Source: Caproicibacter fermentans (GTDB lineage: Bacteria > Bacillota > Clostridia > Oscillospirales > Acutalibacteraceae). Taken from it: DNA of 49,271 nt. The stretch spans positions 1 through 49,271 of the forward strand of contig NZ_VWXL01000081.1 in NCBI RefSeq assembly GCF_009746625.1, read 5' to 3'. Made by a program: the position numbers and the translations under genes. Under the pieces are notes generated by a model that worked only from the letters and a program-made list of their open reading frames with translations, searched no databases and was not told the DNA's origin. Shown here piece after piece: positions 26,269 through 35,876 of this stretch. Position 1 is the first letter of the stretch, and every line of letters begins with the position of its first letter.

Positions 26269-26671
26269 CAAAAAGAAATTTGGCTCCGGCTTAGTCTGTA
26301 TGGCCTTAAGCTTGTTAAATCTGATCGCCAGCTTTTGGACTGGATTTGACGTGAGCGGTATCATTCTCATTTTGGCCCTCTTGCTTTTCGGGGTTGTATT
26401 GTTAGCACGCAGTCTTTCGTACAATTTGTCAAGAGAAGATCAGTTAGAAGGTTTGGATGAACGCAACCAACTTATTGAATTGAAAACAAAGAGTAAATCT
26501 TTTCGCTTGACACAGGGCATTTGTTTTGGATTAATGCTCGTATTCCTCGTCATGGGGAAAGTATCAGGAGAGAATTTGTTTATAAGTATGGGAGTTGGAC
26601 TTGCATTTGCATATGCTGTTTCTATGTTTACGGAGATTTTTACATGCTTTTATTATGACAACCATATGTAG
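26255..26671 (+). CDS. Small membrane protein paired with XRE regulator
   Basis: This 138-residue protein has four predicted membrane helices in two pairs (residues about 10-55 and 85-135). They flank a charged cytoplasmic loop SREDQLEGLDERNQLIELKTKSKSF, typical of DUF2178-like proteins found next to XRE regulators. The function is unknown; a role as anti-regulator or stress sensor is speculation. Confidence 0.8.
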   Translation: MKIYDKKKFGSGLVCMALSLLNLIASFWTGFDVSGIILILALLLFGVVLLARSLSYNLSREDQLEGLDERNQLIELKTKSKSFRLTQGICFGLMLVFLVMGKVSGENLFISMGVGLAFAYAVSMFTEIFTCFYYDNHM

Positions 26672-26679
26672 GAGGCCAT

Positions 26680-26754
26680 ATGAATAAGAGAAGTAAAATT
26701 GAACAACCGCTTCAAGATGAACAAGACGGGGAAACCGACATGTTTTACCATTAG
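26680..26754 (+). CDS. 24-residue peptide frame with strong ribosome site
   Basis: Right after the membrane protein gene, AGGAGG (26670-26675) precedes ATG 26680, giving the hydrophilic MNKRSKIEQPLQDEQDGETD followed by MFYH. It could be a short third gene of this operon or the stump of a longer one. From 26755 to the terminator at 26899 nothing else is seen. Confidence 0.35.
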   Translation: MNKRSKIEQPLQDEQDGETDMFYH

Positions 26755-26898
26755 ATACAATAAAACGAGTAACTCAACATTTCACAACGTAAAGGCGGCA
26801 TTCCACAACAATTCTATTGAAATTGGCTGTATGATTTGAAAAAATAATAAGATAGGCTACGTACAAAAATGTTGTTGGCACTTTCGGGACGGTCTCGA

Positions 26899-26939
26899 GC
26901 CGCTAAAACAACGTGTATGTGAACCGTTGTTTTAGCGGC
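26899..26939. terminator. Strong terminator hairpin
   Basis: Arms GCCGCTAAAACAACG and CGTTGTTTTAGCGGC form a perfect 15-bp stem around an 11-base loop, followed by TTATTTCTT. It separates the plus-strand XRE operon from the convergent histidine kinase gene. The stretch 26945-27147 has no convincing gene; a short minus-strand frame there starts inside the kinase gene. Confidence 0.8.
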
Positions 26940-27147
26940 TTATTTCTTCATCGCTCTGCCTCCTTTTTAAATATTAACTCATTACATGGAAAATCTGATG
27001 GGCAACACATCACCCGTCAGACCGTTACCCTGTGCAGTCTCTTGTAAACTGTACTTTGATAACGAATAACTAACAGTTTCATTTATGCCTATTTTATTTG
27101 AGGTAAGTTCAACAGCAAGACCACTTGATAAAGAAATCCGAAAACCA

Positions 27148-28521
27148 TTAGCCTTGACTGGCTTGTACCTGAAAGCAGAGCACCGTTTGATACCCCTGCC
27201 CCGGCTCACTCTCAATGGTCATGGTGCCACAGTGTGCTTCCACAATCTGCCGAACCAATAGAAGCCCTAAGCCGTGGCGCAGGTTTAGCCGCTCGTCCGT
27301 GCTTTCCATGTAGTGGGTACTTTCTTTAAGCTCCCGCAGCTTTTCAGCTGAAAGCCCCACACCGTTGTCTGCAACCGTAAGAGTAATCGCTGCTTCGGAG
27401 TAATCAAGAGTTAGCGAAATTTCACAGCCTTGCGGATTGTGACGGAAGCTGTTTTGCACCAAATTATTGATTGCACGCATAATTAAACGGGAATCACATT
27501 CCAGTATGACATTTTCAGCGGCAGGTTTAATCCCAACCTCCACCGGATAGGATTCAGAAAGCCCGCCATTCAGCAGTTCCACCGCATAGGATCGCAGAAG
27601 TTTAGATAAGCGCACCGGTTCCTTATGGAGTGGCTGCATTTCATATTCCAGATGTGACACCAAATTCAAATCCTGTACCAGTTCCTTTATTTTAATGCTT
27701 TGCTGTCTCACAATTTCAGCCTGATCCTTTACAGAGCTGTTTATGGTTTTATTATCTGCAATGCGTCCGGCGTATCCCAGAATCATGGACAGCGGCGTCC
27801 GTATATCATGGGAAACACCGCTGATCCAGTTCGCTCTTGCTTCGTTCTGTTTGCTCAAAATGCGAGATGCTTTATTGATACTTCCCGCAACCTCTGATAA
27901 ATCACCGCCGATAGCCAGCGATACCGGCTTACCGTCGGAAAGCGTCTCAATCGCATCAATGATCGGTTCCGTACTTCGGATAATTTTCCGTCTGGAGAAG
28001 TAATAGGCTAAAAACAAAAATAAGAAGTCGGCGGTCAGCATTCCGGTCATATAGAGCGGAAGCGTTTGAATCGCATGGATCGAGAAATAGTTGCTGGTCA
28101 GCTTGGTATAGCTGTCTTTCGGATAGCCCAATACCAGCAGGCCATCTTCCGTGTTCCAGACAAAAACGGGATAATCCTTTAAATATCCTTTGGAAAAGAG
28201 GGCAACATCCTGAATAGTATAATCTCCGGGAATGTCTTTGGGTATATTAACGGCCCATATACGATTCCCGCCCTGGTTCAGGAACATGGCCCAAATATGA
28301 GCACTCTCCAGTTTTTGGCGAGCATCGTCCGATACACCCTCTACCGTCGAGGCAGCGGCAATTTCCTCCAACATGGTTTGCGGTGAGGTATCTCCGTAGT
28401 CGTTTCTAATAACGCTCTGAAACGTAATACCAAAGGCCAGTACATTGAGCAGCGCCAACACAAGGTTAAAAGCGGCAAAGGATGCCAGATGTTTTGAGAT
28501 ATATTTTCCGAATGCTTTCAT
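27148..28521 (-). CDS. Sensor histidine kinase
   Basis: This 457-residue membrane kinase has a first helix at about 15-35, a ~130-residue extracellular sensor, and a second helix at about 155-175. A HAMP-like linker leads to the H-box GVSHDIRTPLSMILGYAG with the phosphorylated His. The ATPase domain has N box MRAINNLVQNSFRHNP, LTVADNGVGL and HGLGLLLVRQIVEAHCG. It follows its response regulator by four bases on the same transcript. Its likely targets are the ABC genes diverging from it. Confidence 0.93.
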   Translation of the reverse strand: MKAFGKYISKHLASFAAFNLVLALLNVLAFGITFQSVIRNDYGDTSPQTMLEEIAAASTVEGVSDDARQKLESAHIWAMFLNQGGNRIWAVNIPKDIPGDYTIQDVALFSKGYLKDYPVFVWNTEDGLLVLGYPKDSYTKLTSNYFSIHAIQTLPLYMTGMLTADFLFLFLAYYFSRRKIIRSTEPIIDAIETLSDGKPVSLAIGGDLSEVAGSINKASRILSKQNEARANWISGVSHDIRTPLSMILGYAGRIADNKTINSSVKDQAEIVRQQSIKIKELVQDLNLVSHLEYEMQPLHKEPVRLSKLLRSYAVELLNGGLSESYPVEVGIKPAAENVILECDSRLIMRAINNLVQNSFRHNPQGCEISLTLDYSEAAITLTVADNGVGLSAEKLRELKESTHYMESTDERLNLRHGLGLLLVRQIVEAHCGTMTIESEPGQGYQTVLCFQVQASQG

Positions 28522-28525
28522 GGCG

Positions 28526-29227
28526 TCACTTCCTTATGTTCAGCTTATAGCCCAGCCCTTTGATTGTAATCAGGGAAACCGGTTTTGACGGATCTGTTTC
28601 AATTTTTTCCCGAATGCGCCGCACATGGGCGTTCAGGCTGTTCTCATACCCGAACGGATTGTCGCCCCAAAGGGCTTCGCAAAGCGAATCTATGGAAACA
28701 ATTTTTCCCTCATTCCGCGCAAGGGTTTCCAGCAGGGTGTGTTCTTTTGCCGTCAGAGGAAGTACCTTGCCTGCTTTATGAACTTCGGCGCGGCTGAAAT
28801 CAACCGTGCATCCGTCCAGCTTCAGGAGTTTCCTATCCATTTTGTAGCAACGGCGCAAAACAGCATAAACACGCAGCAGCAGTTCCTGTCCCATAAAAGG
28901 TTTTACGATATAATCATCGGCCCCCAGACCAAGACCGGCCAATTTATCCGCAGCCTCGTCCTTCGCCGTCAAAAAAATGATCGGCACATCGGTAAAAGAG
29001 CGCAATTGCTCCATAAGGGAAAAGCCGTCTCCATCCGGCAGCATCACATCTAAAATTGCTAAATCAGGCTTTTCAATTTCGGCAGCTGCGGTGCCTTCTT
29101 TTACAGAAGCGGCCAAGATAATGTTTTCAAAACCGTCATCCTTTAAAATGGCGGTTACCATTTTAAGCAGCTCCGGCTCGTCATCCACAAGCAGGAGCTT
29201 TTTTGTGTGTAAAAATGCCTGATCCAT
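28526..29227 (-). CDS. OmpR-family response regulator
   Basis: This 233-residue regulator has a receiver domain (LLLVDDEPELL, phospho-acceptor Asp in LAILDVMLPDGDG, Lys in IVKPF) and a C-terminal winged helix (LTAKEHTLLETLARNEGKIV ... NSLNAHVRRIREKIE). GGAGGTGAAGG precedes the ATG. It diverges from the ABC exporter operon across about 145 bases that hold a candidate binding site. Confidence 0.95.
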   Translation of the reverse strand: MDQAFLHTKKLLLVDDEPELLKMVTAILKDDGFENIILAASVKEGTAAAEIEKPDLAILDVMLPDGDGFSLMEQLRSFTDVPIIFLTAKDEAADKLAGLGLGADDYIVKPFMGQELLLRVYAVLRRCYKMDRKLLKLDGCTVDFSRAEVHKAGKVLPLTAKEHTLLETLARNEGKIVSIDSLCEALWGDNPFGYENSLNAHVRRIREKIETDPSKPVSLITIKGLGYKLNIRK

Positions 29228-29289
29228 TCCTTCACCTCCAATAGGATCTATTATACCAAAGCATGTCCGTTTTGTGTGGTGATCGGCAA

Positions 29290-29309
29290 AAAGTAAGGTA
29301 AAAGTAAGG
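29290..29309 (+). promoter_or_regulatory. Direct repeat, likely response-regulator site
   Basis: AAAGTAAGG occurs at 29290-29298 and again at 29301-29309, an 11-base period that puts both copies on one face of the DNA. This is the usual layout for OmpR-type regulators. It lies 63 bases before the ABC ATPase start. Confidence 0.55.
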
Positions 29310-29371
29310 ATAGGAGAATGTGGATGTCAGGTTGACGCTGTACCATAAGAGCATCGAAAGGAGATGTTCTT

Positions 29372-30136
29372 ATGGATACCATGATTACAACGGAACAATT
29401 GACAAAAAAATATAAGAATTTCACATCTGTCAACAGTGTTTCGCTTCATATCCGGAAAGGCAGCATCTATGGCTTTCTTGGGCCGAACGGTGCCGGGAAA
29501 TCTACCACCATGAAAATGCTGCTGGGATTGACGGCCCCCACAAAGGGCAGTTTTATCATCGATGGGAAGCACTTTCCAAATGACCGGATGGCCGTTCTGA
29601 GGGAGATCGGCTCCTTTATCGAATCCCCCTCGTTCTATGCCAACCTGACCGGACGTGAAAACCTCGATATCATCCGACGAATTTTAAAGCTGCCGGAAAG
29701 CTCGGTAGAGGATGCGTTGGAACTGGTTGGCCTCACAGAGTTTGGCGGTCGGCTGGCAAAGAATTATTCGCTGGGCATGAAACAGCGGCTGGGGCTTGCG
29801 GGGGCGCTGCTGGGCAGACCGCCCATCCTCATTCTGGACGAACCGACCAACGGCCTTGATCCCTCCGGCATCCACGAAATCCGCAATCTGATCAAATCCC
29901 TGCCGGAGCTCTATGATTGCACCGTACTGATTTCTTCCCACATGCTGTCGGAAATCGAGCTGATGGCGGATGATATCGGCATTCTGAACCATGGCCGCCT
30001 GCTGTTTGAGGGCAGCTTGGACGAGCTGCGGCAGAGTGCGCTGCAGGCCGGTTTTTCCTCGGATAATTTGGAAGAAATGTTCCTTTCCCTGATAGAAAAG
30101 GACAATGCAGCCAGAAAGCAGAGGGCACAGTTATGA
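29372..30136 (+). CDS. ABC exporter ATPase, lantibiotic-immunity/BcrA type
   Basis: This 254-residue ATPase has Walker A GPNGAGKSTT, Q-loop region, signature YSLGMKQRLGLAGAL, Walker B ILILDEPTNGLDP and the switch His in SSHMLSEIE. The sequence is closest in style to BcrA/LanF proteins that help export peptide antibiotics such as bacitracin or lantibiotics. AAAGGAG precedes the ATG. It overlaps the next gene by four bases. Confidence 0.92.
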   Translation: MDTMITTEQLTKKYKNFTSVNSVSLHIRKGSIYGFLGPNGAGKSTTMKMLLGLTAPTKGSFIIDGKHFPNDRMAVLREIGSFIESPSFYANLTGRENLDIIRRILKLPESSVEDALELVGLTEFGGRLAKNYSLGMKQRLGLAGALLGRPPILILDEPTNGLDPSGIHEIRNLIKSLPELYDCTVLISSHMLSEIELMADDIGILNHGRLLFEGSLDELRQSALQAGFSSDNLEEMFLSLIEKDNAARKQRAQL

Positions 30137-30858
30137 ACGCACTTGCCATCGAACTGCGAAAAGAAAAGCGGACAGGCGTAATTCCCGTGCTGCTGGTTGT
30201 CGGCGTTTTGGGAGCGGCATACGCCTTTGTCAACTTCATGTTGCGAAAGGACACTCTGCTGAACCTGCCGCTGGCCCCGATGGATGTTCTTTTGACCCAG
30301 CTCTACGGCATGATCATGATCTTAAATATGTTTGGTATTGTAGTCGCCGCCTGCATGGTCTACAACATGGAGTTCAAGGGGAATGCGGTCAAGAAGATGT
30401 ATATGCTGCCCATGAGCGTTCCGGGGATGTACCTTTGCAAATTTCTGATTTTGACTGTCCTGCTGCTGGCAGCGGTAGCGATTCAAAATCTCGCACTGAT
30501 GAAAATCGGCACGACCGAACTGCCGCAAGGTACCTTTGAATTGGGAACGCTGGTGCGGTTTGCCGCTTATTCGTTTATTACTGCCATGCCGGTGCTGTCC
30601 TTCATGATCTTACTTTCCTCCCGTTTTGAAAACATGTGGGTTCCTCTCGGGATCGGAGTTGCGGGATTTTTAAGCGGGATGGCCTTGGCAAACTCGAAAG
30701 TTGCTTTGCTGATGATTCACCCCTTTGTTATGATGCTGAAACCCGCCGTTGCTATGAGCGCACAGCCGGATAGCACGGTGATCCTTGTTTCTTTGGTGGA
30801 AACGATCCTATTCCTTGGGGCAGGGCTGTGGATGGCAAAGCATCTGCGCTATGAATAA
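30133..30858 (+). CDS. ABC exporter permease (LanE-like)
   Basis: This 241-residue protein of ABC-2 type has six membrane segments. The N-terminal MNALAIELRKEKRTGVIPVL is typical of immunity permeases. It is translationally coupled to the ATPase and followed by a second permease, the arrangement of LanFEG systems. The peptide exported or excluded is unknown. Confidence 0.88.
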   Translation: MNALAIELRKEKRTGVIPVLLVVGVLGAAYAFVNFMLRKDTLLNLPLAPMDVLLTQLYGMIMILNMFGIVVAACMVYNMEFKGNAVKKMYMLPMSVPGMYLCKFLILTVLLLAAVAIQNLALMKIGTTELPQGTFELGTLVRFAAYSFITAMPVLSFMILLSSRFENMWVPLGIGVAGFLSGMALANSKVALLMIHPFVMMLKPAVAMSAQPDSTVILVSLVETILFLGAGLWMAKHLRYE

Positions 30859-30869
30859 GGGGAATTAAA

Positions 30870-31634
30870 ATGAGTTTTTTAGAACTGCTGAAAATTGAGT
30901 TTATGAAAGTGAAGCGCTCAAAAATCATTCCATTGATTTTTGTTGCCCCGTTATTGGTGGTAGCATCCGGGATTGCGAATTTGAGCAGCTATTTCACACC
31001 GGAATATACGAATGCTTGGCCTGCTATGTTCATTCAAAGTGCACTGGTCTATGCCTATTATCTGCTTCCGCTGAGCATGGTCGTTGTTTGCGTTATGATT
31101 GCAGGAAGGGAAACACAGCACAACGGCGTCTTAAAGATGCTGGCTCTGCCGGTCAGCCGGCATGCCCTTTCTCTGGCAAAGTTCTGTGTACTGATGTTCT
31201 ATTTGTTCATGGAAATGGTTGTGTTCCTCGCAGTATTTATCGTTGCCGGATGGGTTGCCACAAACACGATGGGAGTCACCGAAACACTGCCTGTCCTTTA
31301 CCTGCTCAAGTGGTGTGCGGGGCTGTTTCTTACGATGCTGCCCAGCGTGGCAACCATGTGGGCTGTTACTGTGTTGTTTGAAAAACCGCTGCTGTCCGTC
31401 GGCCTGAATCTGCTTCTTGTCATTCCCGGCGTCTTGGCCGCCAATACGCCGCTCTGGATTGTCTATCCATATTGCTACAGTGGTTATCTGGTGTCCTGCT
31501 CGCTGCACGAGTTTACAACGAATACCTCAGGGATAGCCTTTGAGCTGTTTCCGTTCCTGCCCTGTGCCGTCCTGATCTTTGCATTGGTGCTTACCGTGGC
31601 CGTAACACAATTTGGAAAGAAAGAAATGAGGTAA
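30870..31634 (+). CDS. ABC exporter permease (LanG-like)
   Basis: This is the second ABC-2 type permease, 254 residues with six helices. It starts FLELLKIEFMKVKRSKIIPL, the usual amphipathic lead-in. Helices with AGRETQHNGVLKMLALPVSR between them resemble the LanG branch. It completes the three-part transporter. Confidence 0.88.
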   Translation: MSFLELLKIEFMKVKRSKIIPLIFVAPLLVVASGIANLSSYFTPEYTNAWPAMFIQSALVYAYYLLPLSMVVVCVMIAGRETQHNGVLKMLALPVSRHALSLAKFCVLMFYLFMEMVVFLAVFIVAGWVATNTMGVTETLPVLYLLKWCAGLFLTMLPSVATMWAVTVLFEKPLLSVGLNLLLVIPGVLAANTPLWIVYPYCYSGYLVSCSLHEFTTNTSGIAFELFPFLPCAVLIFALVLTVAVTQFGKKEMR

Positions 31635-31638
31635 AAAG

Positions 31639-31935
31639 ATGGAAAACAAGAAACATCAAAAAACAAGCATTGCTGCACTGATTGTTAGCGTATTGCCGCT
31701 CGCAACCTTTATTCCTATTTTGTTGAAAATCACGATATCGGACGAAATACGTAACCTTTGGGCTGGGGCCAATATTCTTTCTATTTTGGCAGGGCTTTGT
31801 CTTTCCATTGTCTGCGTGAAAAGTAGCGAAAGCCGTAGTGTTTTGAATATCATCTCTACAATAATATGTGTCGTCTTGATATTGATCGTAATTGGAATCA
31901 TTATTCTGGCATTGTTTTTAAATTTTTTACAATAA
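31639..31935 (+). CDS. Small three-helix membrane protein
   Basis: This 98-residue protein starts four bases after the second permease. It has three hydrophobic segments (about 9-29, 42-60, 70-96) and a short basic start. No family is recognised. Its place at the end of the exporter operon suggests an accessory or immunity role, which is inference. Confidence 0.7.
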   Translation: MENKKHQKTSIAALIVSVLPLATFIPILLKITISDEIRNLWAGANILSILAGLCLSIVCVKSSESRSVLNIISTIICVVLILIVIGIIILALFLNFLQ

Positions 31936-32040
31936 GATGATTTGCTCCTTTGTCTAAATCGAATTTTGGGGTGAATTACCCGCCATATAAAAAAGCGGTA
32001 GTTTGGCGGGATACTTTACATGCTTAAATGCCGTTTGAAA

Positions 32041-32075
32041 CCTTCCAAACCCGTGAAGTTTGGAGGGCTTTTCTA
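32041..32075 (+). terminator. Terminator after the ABC exporter operon
   Basis: Arms CCTTCCAAAC and GTTTGGAGGG pair over ten positions with one G-U around a 7-base loop, followed by CTTTTCT. A weaker hairpin CCCGCCA/TGGCGGG lies at 31978-32010. Confidence 0.7.
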
Positions 32076-32384
32076 TGTTATATGTGTAGGCGTGCTAACA
32101 CCTAAAAGGTTTTTGACCTACGTTCTGGAATTGAAAGTCCTCGGTATAGTGGTGGAGTTTGAGGAAAATGGCCTCAAGACACAGACCAAGCTCTGCTGGA
32201 GAGTGTAACGGCAGTTCTGAATACGATATATAAATGAGCCTAGCCTGCTGGAGCTTCCTGCCCGCATCGGGAAAACTATTCCCTGACGGATAACCAAATC
32301 AACCGGGAGCTTGAAAAAGCGAGGTGGACGGCGACTACACCAAGCTGCTGATATTCGCTGTGCCGCTGCAAAATATGAGGCCGG
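32076..32384 (+). other. Non-coding stretch with degenerate reading frames
   Basis: No intact gene is seen. Short pieces such as SEVDGDYTKLLIF and, in another frame, CAAAKYEAGH (about 32318-32390) look like one eroded protein end with a frameshift, but I cannot name it. It abuts the end of the convergent ABC half-transporter gene. Confidence 0.3.
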
Positions 32385-34121
32385 TCACAGCGTCCAGCCC
32401 GCCGCCTTATTCTGCAGTTCAACCATGTGTTTGAATAGGCCGCCCTGCTGTAGCAGCTCTTGGGGAGAACCCTGCTGGGAAACGCAACCGTTATCGAGCA
32501 CTACAATCTTGTCCGCATCGGCAACGGTCCTCATACGGTGTGCAATGACTAGCACGGTTTTGTCCCGGATGAGCTGAGAGATTGCGGACTGAATGAAGGT
32601 CTCGTTTTCCACATCAAGAGAAGCTGTCGCTTCATCCAGAAGAATGATTGGAGCATCTTTCAAAAATGCGCGCGCGATGGAAATGCGCTGGCGTTCACCC
32701 CCGGACAGCTCCGAACCGTTTTCGCCGATCATGCTATCGAAGCCGTCCGGAAGCTTCTCGGCAAATTCATCGCAATGCGCGTATCGGGCCGCTGTCAGAA
32801 CTTCCTCATCGGTAGCCTCCTTCCGGCCGACACGGATATTTTCCTTTATTGTATTATTAAACAGCGTAACATCCTGAAAAACAATCGAGTACAGCGAAAG
32901 GAGCGTCTCCGGATCGATTTTTGAAATATTCGTTCCTCCCACGGTGATTTTCCCGCAGCTTATGTCCCAGAACCGCGCGGCAAGCCGCGATGCGGTCGTC
33001 TTTCCGCCTCCGGACGGGCCGATCAGTGCGGTCACTTCACCCTGCCTGGCGGTAAAGGATACGTCGCGCAGAACGTTATCTTTTCCGTTATAAGCAAAAC
33101 CAACGTGATTGAACCGGATGTCACAGCCCTCATTTTTCAGAATAGACCCGCCGCTCTGAACAGGGTGATCAAGGATTTCGTTCATTCGCCCGGTCTGGAC
33201 GTTGGCCGCTATAATGGCGGCGAGGTTTTGAAGTGCGGCCTGCATCGGGTCATACATGCGCGAAACCACAAGCAGGAACATAAAAAACGTCAAAATGTTG
33301 AGGTTTCCGTTGATAAGCAGGACTCCTCCGGTCAGCGCAACCGTTGCGATACCCAGTTTCAGAATCATCTGCGCGGAAGCGACAAATAAAGCGGTACCGA
33401 GCTCAGTTAAAATGGCGCGTTTCTCTACGGCCTTTATTTTTTTATCGAGTCCCGTAAGATAGTCTCTCTCGGCATTGTTCGCTTTCAGATCCCGGACAGA
33501 TTCAAGGCACTCCTGGATCCCGTCGGTACAGGCCATCTTTACCGTCATCTGCTTTCGTCCAAGCGCGTTTTGAACTTTTGAGGAAAACAGCACGACGCAG
33601 AATGAGACGGGAAGCACCCAGATCGCTGCGAGCGCCATACGCCAATTGAAAAAGAACAGACTGACGGCGACAAGAAATGTTGAGGTCACCGCGCCGATCA
33701 GTTCCGGGATATAGTGAGAGAAAGCAGTTTCAAGTGATGAGCAGTCCGCCATGATCGTACTGGTCAGGTCGGATAGATCTTTCTTTCCGAAAAAAGATAA
33801 CGGGAGTTTTCTGAGCTTTTCCGCAAGCGTAATCCGTCGGACACCGCTTTCCACATAGGTAGCAAGGTAGCAGGCGTTATACTGAATCCGCGAAGTCAGG
33901 AAAATCAGAAGAAGGCATATCGCGCACCCTATGATATAGAAGCTGATTCGGCTTCCGGGCACGCCGCCGTTCATAAGATCACCTACGAGGTAATAGAGAA
34001 GCCCTACCGGAACCATAAGGACGAAATCCGCCGCCGCACATGCGGCACAGCTTTTGACAAGATCTTTCGCCCCCTGTTCGGAGAGCGCGTATTTATGTTG
34101 GACGGTTTTAAGCAAGTTCAT
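32385..34121 (-). CDS. ABC half-transporter (IrtB/YbtQ-like), intact
   Basis: This 578-residue protein fuses a six-helix exporter-fold membrane domain (1-310) to an ATPase domain. ATPase marks are GPSGGGKTTASRLAARFWD, FQDVTLFNNTI, signature SELSGGERQRISIARAF and IILLDEATASLD. ATG 34121 is preferred; its gene overlaps the end of the upstream half-transporter pseudogene. In iron loci such pairs (IrtAB, YbtPQ) take up metal-siderophores despite their exporter fold. The location beside FeoB and a DtxR-type box supports that reading, but its partner is broken here, so a working heterodimer is doubtful. Confidence 0.88.
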   Translation of the reverse strand: MNLLKTVQHKYALSEQGAKDLVKSCAACAAADFVLMVPVGLLYYLVGDLMNGGVPGSRISFYIIGCAICLLLIFLTSRIQYNACYLATYVESGVRRITLAEKLRKLPLSFFGKKDLSDLTSTIMADCSSLETAFSHYIPELIGAVTSTFLVAVSLFFFNWRMALAAIWVLPVSFCVVLFSSKVQNALGRKQMTVKMACTDGIQECLESVRDLKANNAERDYLTGLDKKIKAVEKRAILTELGTALFVASAQMILKLGIATVALTGGVLLINGNLNILTFFMFLLVVSRMYDPMQAALQNLAAIIAANVQTGRMNEILDHPVQSGGSILKNEGCDIRFNHVGFAYNGKDNVLRDVSFTARQGEVTALIGPSGGGKTTASRLAARFWDISCGKITVGGTNISKIDPETLLSLYSIVFQDVTLFNNTIKENIRVGRKEATDEEVLTAARYAHCDEFAEKLPDGFDSMIGENGSELSGGERQRISIARAFLKDAPIILLDEATASLDVENETFIQSAISQLIRDKTVLVIAHRMRTVADADKIVVLDNGCVSQQGSPQELLQQGGLFKHMVELQNKAAGWTL

Positions 34122-35836
34122 TTTTGGCACCTACCTTCCATTTCGCGGCACGGCTGTATTCTTGCCACATGCGTGTGTAAAGGCCCTCTCCCTGAAGAAG
34201 TTCTTCATGATTGCCGCATTCTTCGATATGTCCATCTTCCAATACGAATATCTTGTCGACTCCTGCAACGGCGGACAGTCGGTGGGCAATCATGATAACG
34301 GTTTTATCCTTCGAAAGCGCTTTGAATGCCGCCTGCACCTTAAATTCATTGTCCGGGTCGGCGAAGGCCGTAGCCTCATCCAGAATAATAATCGGCGTAT
34401 TCTTCAGCATGACGCGGGCAATGGTAATCCGCTGCTGTTCGCCGCCTGAAAGATAAACGCCTTTCGTCCCAATCACGGTGTCTATCCCGTTCGGCATTTT
34501 TGAAAGAATATCGCCGCACTGCCCGCTTCCAGGGCTTTTATAACCTCCTCGCGTGTGGCGTCCGGTTTTGCCATACGGACGTTTTCTAAAATAGATGTTT
34601 TCAGCAGCCTGCTGTCCTGAAAGACAAAGGATACCGTGTCCATCAGCTGCTTTTTCGGGATCTCCTTGACGTCTACGCCGCCGATTATGATTCTGCCGCG
34701 GCTGACATCCCAGAAACGCGCGATGACGCTGGCAAGTGTCGTTTTGCCGCCGCCGGACGGACCGACGAGGGCGACATGCTCACCGGGTTTAATCTGCAGG
34801 GAAATGCGATCCAGCGCGTTTGCTTTCGTGTTTTGGTACCGAAACGAAACGTCGTCCAGCACGACGGAATTGTCTTTTGGACACAAAGGCCGTATGGGCT
34901 CTGGCATGGGCGTGAGCGCCATCACGCTGTCGATCCGCTCCAGCGCATCGGCGACAATCATTTGATTTTCACTGGAAAACATGATCTTTGTCAGTGTAAC
35001 GGTTATAATCGGCGTAAATATAATATAAAAAAGCAGATTCAGCAGGAACGCATTGCCGACGCCGTTTTGTGTCATGAAAAGTGCCGCCGCGATGAGGACG
35101 GCAAACACGGCGTTGATCGCCGTCGTGTAAAACATCATCGGCAAACGCAGCTGCTTCGTGTAAGCAATGACCCATTTTTCGTAATTGTCGATGGACGCCT
35201 TGAACCTTTTAAACGAGAATACCGACTGCCCGAAGGTCTTGACGACAGGTATTCCGCGGACGTATTCAACGGCTTCATTGGACATTTGTCCCAGAGCATC
35301 CTGGTATTCCTTCATTTTCGTACGCATTTTAGCGCCGGTCATTGTTGCCATCAACGTAAATGCCGAAGCGCCAGCATGCCGACCGGAGTCGTGATCGCTC
35401 CGGCACGGTCCGGCAGTTGATGAGCCAGGTAGGTCTCCGTAGCTGCGCTGGACTCGTTGACGATCTTTCTCAGCTTGCCGCTTCCGAAGCTGTCCATGAA
35501 CCCGAGCGGAAGTGTAACGATATGATGCATTGCCTGACTCCTGATATTGGATGCGACCCTGAACGCAGCGATATGCGAACACATCAGAGCACCGATATAA
35601 ATGAGCATCGATACGACCGCAAACAGAACGGCCATCCAGCCGTTATGCGCCAGATTGTGTGCCGCGCCGAAATCCGGCGCGACTTCAAGTACCTCTTCCA
35701 TCATTTTCCATATGTATACGAATGGCAAAAGCGCGACAAGCGCGCTGATCGCGGACAGAATCCACGAGAATATCGTCAGATATCGGAAGTTTCCGGCATA
35801 ATCAAAAAGCTTCAATAGGTCAGACTGTTTTTTCAA
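34108..35836 (-). pseudogene. Partner ABC half-transporter, twice frameshifted
   Basis: Three frames make up one former gene of about 575 residues. The N-terminal part (35836 to about 35380) begins KKQSDLLKLFDYAGNFRYLT and has the first helices. The middle (about 35380-34495) runs from MTGAKMRTKMKEYQDAL through Walker A GPSGGGKTTLASVIARFWD. The last part (about 34497-34108) has GVYLSGGEQQRITIARVM and IIILDEATAFADPDNEF. Breaks lie near 35370-35390 and 34485-34500. Both motif sets are otherwise well kept, so the damage is recent, or due to sequencing error. Confidence 0.85.
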
Positions 35837-35876
35837 TGGCTTTTTCCTCCTTTGAATTGTGTATAAAAAAAATTAA

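Noticed and set aside
26982-27215. 77-residue minus-strand frame after the histidine kinase
   Set aside because: It starts inside the kinase gene in another frame, has no ribosome site, and matches no family I know.
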